This document shows positions 58,247-64,000 of a stretch of DNA of 64,000 bases, piece by piece. The position numbers and the translations under genes were made by a program. Source of the DNA: Plicaturopsis crispa FD-325 SS-3. Taxonomy: Eukaryota > Basidiomycota > Agaricomycetes > Amylocorticiales > Amylocorticiaceae. The stretch's first letter is position 1, and each line of letters opens with the position of its first letter. The notes under the pieces are model-generated. The model did no database searches. It saw only the letters and a program-made list of their open reading frames with translations, and was not told where the DNA came from. The DNA lies in contig KN832557.1 of assembly GCA_000827205.1 (NCBI GenBank), positions 1,248,302 through 1,312,301 on the forward strand, in the 5' to 3' direction.

Positions 58247-58983
58247 TTGGAACCCAAAAGCACATACAGTACAGAGTCCAGCCCACTTCCAAAGTGCTTG
58301 ATTCTAATTTAATGTGAATTTAGATGCAGTAGAGTAGGTCAGTGACCATTGCGTATCGAGCGCCATTAGACGAGAATGTGTACGCCATGATTCTCCACAC
58401 ATCGACCATCGTTTACAAGAAGTTGGGCAGTGCATTCGATGACCACTCACTTGCCGCAGAACTTTCTATGCAGTGGCCAATTCTGCCATAAGAAAGAGTC
58501 AGAAACGACTTTGAATAAATAAAAAAGCTGTAACGCACGCGTTTTTGACATTCGGGGCTGCAGTACTAGTACTACTTAGTACTTGGTAGGCGGCAAAGCC
58601 TCTTTGCATTGGGAGCACGTCAATTGCAAAACTCCAAGATTCGTGCAGCTGGAGCCTCCATATAGTTTACATAGCTGGCGGTCAGCGGTAGCGGCAGACA
58701 TTGAGGACTCTGTGTAACGTTGCACAAGTAGAGAGTAATTACACGATCGAGTTGGACGCGTCCGAAAAAGCGCGCGGAACGTGCCACGTGTACATGCCGA
58801 TATTCGACATGCCCCGTGGGGATCTCGCGTGGCCGGCTCGGGGAACACTCGCCCGGTACTGGACTGTATAATTATGCCTCTTGACTTGAAGATGAAAGTT
58901 GGGGAACCTGGAATCGTCTCTTGCTCTGAACCCTCATCTCTGCGGTTTTGTGGGCATATCAGCGTCTTCGCCAAGGTCTAACA
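58247..58983. other. Intergenic region before VWA8
   Basis: It contains the small minus-strand frame listed below and an AGTACTAGTACTACTTAGTACT run near 58562-58583 that can fold on itself. The promoter of VWA8 must lie at its right end. Confidence 0.4.
58576..58701 (-). CDS. Possible small four-cysteine protein, 41 residues
   Basis: ATG 58701 to TAA 58576-58578. The frame reads MSAATADRQLCKLYGGSSCT and then NLGVLQLTCSQCKEALPPTK, Y. The spacing CxxxxxxxC ... CxxC resembles a zinc-ribbon or zinc-knuckle, and the composition is protein-like. The frame also extends further upstream without a stop, so it may be the last exon of a longer gene. No family was recognised with certainty. Confidence 0.3.
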   Translation of the reverse strand: MSAATADRQLCKLYGGSSCTNLGVLQLTCSQCKEALPPTKY

Positions 58984-61900
58984 ATGGCCCCCCAGCGCCG
59001 TCTCAAGCAGGTTCTGGCTGGTCTAACGCCAGCACTACCACCTGTCGGAACCTTGAAGCTCGGGGACATCACCTATGAAGTCCCCGCTTCCACTTCACCG
59101 TCCAGGTTATCTCATTCGCGCGAGCTTTTGGATATACAGGACCCTGTGAATTTGGACAATTTGCACTTCATGTTACAGAAGACCCTGCTTGGACAGGACA
59201 TTTTCTTGTTATCGCAGCCTGGTCCGTACGCTCGGCGGCTGGCCATGACATTCGCGACGTGAGCCAACTGGTTTTGACGCGTTTGACGGGTCGCTGAGTC
59301 TCTCCAGGATGGTGAATGCCGAGTACGAATATATCGCGCTCCACAGAGACGTGGGCGAAACCGAACTCAAACAGGGCAGGGAAATTAGAGAGGGTGGAAA
59401 CCTCGTTTACGTTGACAGTCCTGCTGTACGTGCGGTCAAACATGGACGATTACTCATTCTGGAAGGTATAGAGAAAGCCGAGCGGGGCATTATGCCTGTA
59501 AGCATGCAGGTCGTTGTCGCACGTGCAGGCGCACTCTCTAAACACGGGTGCATAGGTCCTTAACAACTTGCTGGAAAATAGAGAAATGTATAACTTCTTG
59601 ACTTGTGAAAAAGCAGCACCTGCTTACTATACGTGCACAGGAATCTAGAAGATGGAACACATATCATTCACCCTCACCGACACGCGCAATTAGACTCGTC
59701 TGCCTCGGACGACATCGCCAGAGGCACAATATTTATCCCAGCTCACAAGGATTTCCGCGTTATTGCCATAGGTTTGTCGACTTCCTTCCCGCTCCCCGAC
59801 TTTCCGGAATATTGACGCTTGCGCATATCCAGCCGCCCCAGTACCGCCCTATCCCGGGCACACTCTCGACCCCCCCTTCCGAAGCCGGTTTCAAGCCCGA
59901 TTCATAGACCCCGTGGGTTCGATGTTGGCCCTCTCCTCTGCATTGAACGAACCCCTTCTAACGAAACTGCGGAACATCGTTCTCTCGACACAATACGCGA
60001 GCGAATCGCGCAATGCGCTCGAGGTCGTGTCGAGGTCTGAGCTTCCACCGTTTCCGCAAACAGCCCTCTCGAAGCTGCAACTCTTGACCCTATTCCCGCC
60101 CCCGCACGAAGTCTCTCCGGGCCAACTCGCGCGTCTTCTGCTAATCATCCACCCAGGCCTCATCCACGCGTCCTTCCAGGCTTGGGCCGTGCTCGGTAGG
60201 CAGACGCAGGAAGCAGGTCTCGGAGAACTCGGTAGCCCGTCGGCTCTAAACTCAGAGGAAGATATCGGGATATTCGGTTACACCGTGACACGCATAGAGC
60301 GTGTCGACGCGAAGACCGCGCGCATCACATTCGAAAGAGGCGCGCCCGACGCGTCTTCTATAACATTAGTAGTACCCGCGGGGCCCAAGCCGCTCAGGCC
60401 GTTCCCTTTCTCCGGCACACTGGAATTCCACCCCACGCGGCGGTTTATGGGGCTGCTCACCTCAATGTTCCAAGTGCACGCGCTTGGGCGCGATATCTCA
60501 CTCCTCCCGCCCCCGCTGCCCTCGACCGCATCGTCTTCGACCTCCACTCTCGTTCGCGTTTTCGGTCAGCTGCTTGGATACGAGACTGAGGCAGTGCATA
60601 TGTACAAAGAGCTCGGCGGTAGGGAGCTTGTCATGCGCCGGCGGATAGAGAATGGAGGTGCGACTACTTGGGAGCCTAGGTAGGTTGCTTGCATCATAAA
60701 GTATGGCGCAGTGATTAATCGCAGTCCAGCCCTATTGTAGCGGGTGCATGGGAGGGACGGCTCCTTCACCTGGACGGTCTGGATGTGATTGGGCCGACGG
60801 CTGGATCGTTGAGTCGGCTTATCCAGGACCGCGAGATTGAATTGTGGGAGGGCAAGCGAATCGTCGGCGATGCTTCAGTTGACGAGGTAAGCATGAACCC
60901 TCGAGCATTGCTTCCACTGGCAGGACGCTAAACCGATGTTTCGTACAGCTATCTTTGGGAGAGCTTTCTGTGGCTCACCCGAGCTTCCGCATAATCAGTA
61001 CGGCGTCCAAATCGCTGCCACTGAAGGATTGGATATCAGACGAATACGCGAACATGTTCTTTCCCATCCCCTCGCAACCAATGGATCCCAAGGAAGAAGC
61101 CACCATCCTCTTGGAAACTGGCTGCGCTCCCGCTGCAGTGGCTACACTTCTCTCTTTCGCGGAAAAGTACAGGCAAAGCATGACTGCGGACTCGGTTCAG
61201 AAAAACAGGAAGTTGGGGACGCGTTCGCTCGTGAGGATAGCACGCCGGCTCGCAAAATACCCGTCGGACAACGATTTACATGCGATTGTTAGCCGCTCAC
61301 TGCTTGCGGAGTTCTTACCCGCGGTGGAGAGGTTAAATCTAGAGGACTTGCTAGCGGAAGCCAATATCAGAAAGAAGACGCCATTCGTAGGTCTATGACA
61401 TCGACTCCGTGCATATTTGCTCACTTTGACTGGCTTTCAGTTCAATCCAGCGCCCATGGCGGAGGGAGACACTATCGTGTTCCCCGGGTCCACTGGTGCA
61501 CCCGGTAGCACAGACCCGACTCTGATATCGCGTTTCAATGCCTCTCAAGATCCTGAGGGTGCCGCAACACATGTGCCACATATGGACTCGTTTTACGATA
61601 ATAGCCTGCAGACAGGCTTAATGCGTGACCTTGCCATAGACATGGAGGTCCTGGGTGAGCACCTGGTATTGCTCGGTAACCAGGTACGTTGCACGTACGC
61701 GAAGGTGCCCCGCTGGTGCTGACCGCGCTTTGGATGACATAGGGTGTCGGAAAGAACAAGATTGTCGATCGGTAAGTCCTCTTAGCTGTGTCGACTAGCT
61801 TCGTCTCTAATAAAACTCTCCTCAGGCTTTGTCAGGTACTTATCAAAATCGCGAAGTAGTTTTCTAACTGATTCCCTCCACTTCTAGCTGCTTGGGCGTC

Positions 61901-64000
61901 CAAGAGAATACGCGCAATTGCATAGAGATACGACCGTCAACCAGCTAATGTTTACAACTGCACTCGAGGCAGGTGTCATCAAGTACACAGACTCTCCGCT
62001 CCTACGCGCCATCACTCATGGCCGAGTCATCATCATCGACGAGGCCGACAAGGCACCAGAGCATGTCGTTGCTATTTTCAGGTCCCTCGCCGGGCATAGT
62101 GAGATGACTCTTGCAGACGGACGGCGGGTGAGGCCCAGAGCCGAGCGCGAAGGGGACATTGCTGTGCACCCTAATTTCAGATTGATCCTTCTGGCCAACC
62201 GACCCGGATATCGTGAGTGGAAGTGCAATGAGTGAAACCCTATTTCTGACGGTTTTCCGCGCAGCATTTTTGGGGAACCATTTCCTCCAGGTCTTGGGGG
62301 ATAACTTCTCCTGGTGAGCTATGATACCTTGATCTACCGCAACATGGAGTTCTGATACGTTTCTGCATAGCCATTCCGTGTCCAACCCAGACAATGAATC
62401 CGAAATCAAGCTCTTATCGCAACTCGCGCCAGAATTAGACGAGGACATGTTGCGTCGCCTTGTAGGTGTCTTCCAGGACCTACGCGTCGGCTACGAAAAT
62501 GGGACACTTTCATACCCATACTCCCTGCGAGGTTTGTCACGGTCCAAGCTTTGAAATAGCGCGCACTGAAAGTTCTGCAGAACTTATCAATCTTGTTCGT
62601 CATATGCGGACATACAAGGATGGTCTCGGATCTGCGTTGCGCAACGTCTTCGATTTCGACGTCTACAAGCCCGACACAGTTGACAAACTAGCGCAAATAT
62701 TGGTACATCATGGGTAGGTGTTGGCTGAAGGCATTCACTTGTATCAGAAACTAATTTGTCGGTCTGCATTCATTACTTAGACTGGACGTCCAGCACCTAG
62801 GGATAGAGGCTGCTCGTGAAGCTGCCAAGAAACGAATCTTAGACCTTAAGTTCGAACCGAAAGGCGCCCAAGATCTCGATCAACCCAAGCACGGAAAAGA
62901 TGATCCCAATAATGAGCCCCATTCAGGAGGAAATACTTGGGCCGGAGGAGTAAGTCAAATTATATGCATCTACCGGCGTCTTTTTACCCTTTGTTTCATC
63001 TAGACTGGTGGTCGAGACACCGCCGGACTTGGTGGCAAAGCGGGGTACAAGCGACTTTACAAGGGCCATGATATAAAACAGCTCTCTGATGAGCGCAAGA
63101 AAGACGTGCCCGACCATATCAAGGAACAAGCCCGCGAAATGGCACGCCAGGAGTTGCAGCGCCGTCTCGAGGAGCTAGACATGTCCTCCTCTGACGCCGA
63201 GGGCTACGGAGCACTTTTGACCGCGGTACAAACGCACATAGCGTCTCTCCACGACCTCCTCGAAAGTGGGTTTCAGGTAGCAACTGAATCGTACCCGAAA
63301 TGTCCTAACGACCTTTTCAGATCTTGCAGCAAGAGAGGAAGAGCGAGTGAGCATATTCCGGCCCAGTACGGAGACCACATTAATCAAGTTGCCTCCCTAG
63401 ATTTGGGTCAAACGCCAGACTGACGGTGAACTCGACGACACGCGTCTCACGGAGGGCCTTACTGGTGAAGCGGCTGTTTACAAACGGCGTGGTATGGAAA
63501 AGCCAGAACAGGGGCGCCCGCAGGTGAAGTATGGGACAGTTCCATGTTAAACATTGAAAGGCGTCGCTGAACACTCTTGATGACAGACCCAAGCGCATTA
63601 GATTTGTCTTTGACATTAGTGGCTCCATGTAGGTCTTCTTTTCCCCCCTCGGGTTACATCTAGTTGACCGTTGTGTAGGTATCGGTTCCAATACGATGGT
63701 CGGCTGCGAAGGAGTTTAGAAACTGGTACGCAAAACTCTGAAACCATGGTCGACCGACAACCCATACCTATATCTTCTTAGCAACCATGCTCATGGAGAC
63801 GTTTGACCGTATCTCCCGGAAGGAAAAATATGCTTGGGATGTGAGTGCAGCGTGCTTTCTCCTTGCTGTGCAAACTTACATGTGTGCCTGCTTTGCGTAG
63901 ATCTATGGCCATGTAAGAATGATTCCTAACCAGATAGGAATCACGCTCACGGAGATTACAGTCAGGAGATAGCCCCTTGATACCTTTGGTGGAGATAAAC
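58984..64000 (+). CDS. VWA8: VWA8-like AAA+ ATPase with von Willebrand A domain (runs off right edge)
   Basis: Mitochondrial matrix-side dynein-like AAA+ protein in animals; its role is poorly known. ATG 58984 (MAPQRRLKQVLAGLTPALPP) begins a basic N-terminus that fits import. The first ATPase module has a degenerate Walker A, LLSQPGPYARRLAM, and LLILEGIEKAERGIMP. A linker with FPFSGTLEFHPTRRFMGL follows. The next module has GNQGVGKNKIVDRL (good Walker A), RVIIIDEADKAPEHVV (Walker B) and FRLILLANRPGYPFLGNHF. The tail has AGGTGGRDTAGLGGKAGYKR, RLYKGHDIKQLSDERKKDVP and the VWA start RIRFVFDISGSMYRF, with DxSxS for metal binding. The last visible exon reads SGDSPLIPLVEIN to the window end. Fifteen or more introns. 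The truncation is only the window edge. Confidence 0.92.

Noticed and set aside
7000-64000. A metabolic or secondary-metabolite gene cluster
   Set aside because: Monooxygenase, oxygenases and transporter are separated by housekeeping genes, and no synthase or cluster regulator is present.

Overview
The window is eukaryotic nuclear DNA from a filamentous fungus, most likely a mushroom-forming basidiomycete (Agaricomycetes). The genes are compact and packed on both strands. They are cut by many introns of about 45-70 nt with GTRNGT donors and CTNAY branch sites, and several proteins belong to families expanded in that group (G-domain GTPases, BTB proteins, HTDG-type oxygenases). No CRISPR array, operon, rRNA or tRNA was found. 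The species is not identifiable from the sequence.

Layout. 1-2277 (minus): a G-domain GTPase whose 3' part runs into a 69-bp tandem array that looks like consecutive introns separated by 3-nt exons. 2603-7158 (minus): a large GC-rich, His-rich protein of unknown function. 7918-8940 and 16648-17698 (both minus): a pair of BTB-like paralogues. Between them lie an alpha/beta hydrolase (10528-12207, plus), RPB9 (12396-about 12957, minus), ribosomal protein eL27 (13951-14599, minus) and ribokinase (14988-16385, minus). Then come a GPI mannosyltransferase of the SMP3/PIG-Z type (17960-19906, minus), the sphingolipid fatty-acid hydroxylase SCS7 (20135-21756, plus), a roughly 1-kb inverted-repeat structure (21909-22938), a single-pass proline-rich membrane protein (23473-24630, plus) and a non-autonomous hAT-like transposon with an 8-bp target duplication (25324-26350).

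The middle holds MIC10 (27124-27661, minus), divergent from BRO1/ALIX (27959-31140, plus), a second G-domain GTPase (31634-33788, minus), purine nucleoside phosphorylase (34781-35997, plus), an unknown small protein (36254-36759, minus), a 2OG-Fe(II) oxygenase (37118-38138, minus) and the GATOR2/SEA subunit RTC1/WDR24 (38448-42976, plus). The right third holds a flavin monooxygenase (43273-about 45628), a triple RAP1-Myb-like protein (46178-47554 or beyond), NADP-isocitrate dehydrogenase (48619-50504), a Dal5-type MFS transporter (50915-53599, minus), a paralogue of the oxygenase (54728-55700), a seven-helix receptor (56622-58246) and the 5' part of the mitochondrial AAA+ protein VWA8 (58984 to the right edge).

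Most genes are ordinary housekeeping genes. Mitochondrial (MIC10, IDP, VWA8), membrane-lipid (SMP3, SCS7) and endosome/TORC1 (BRO1, RTC1) functions are interspersed without evident co-regulation. The most unusual signal is the array at 1-905. Read on the minus strand, each of its 12 complete boundaries has a YAG acceptor, exactly three bases, then a perfect GTGAGT donor. The triplets contain no stop codon and continue the reading frame of the GTPase. Exon coordinates are hand-derived from splice motifs and protein-family continuity and have not been confirmed by transcripts.
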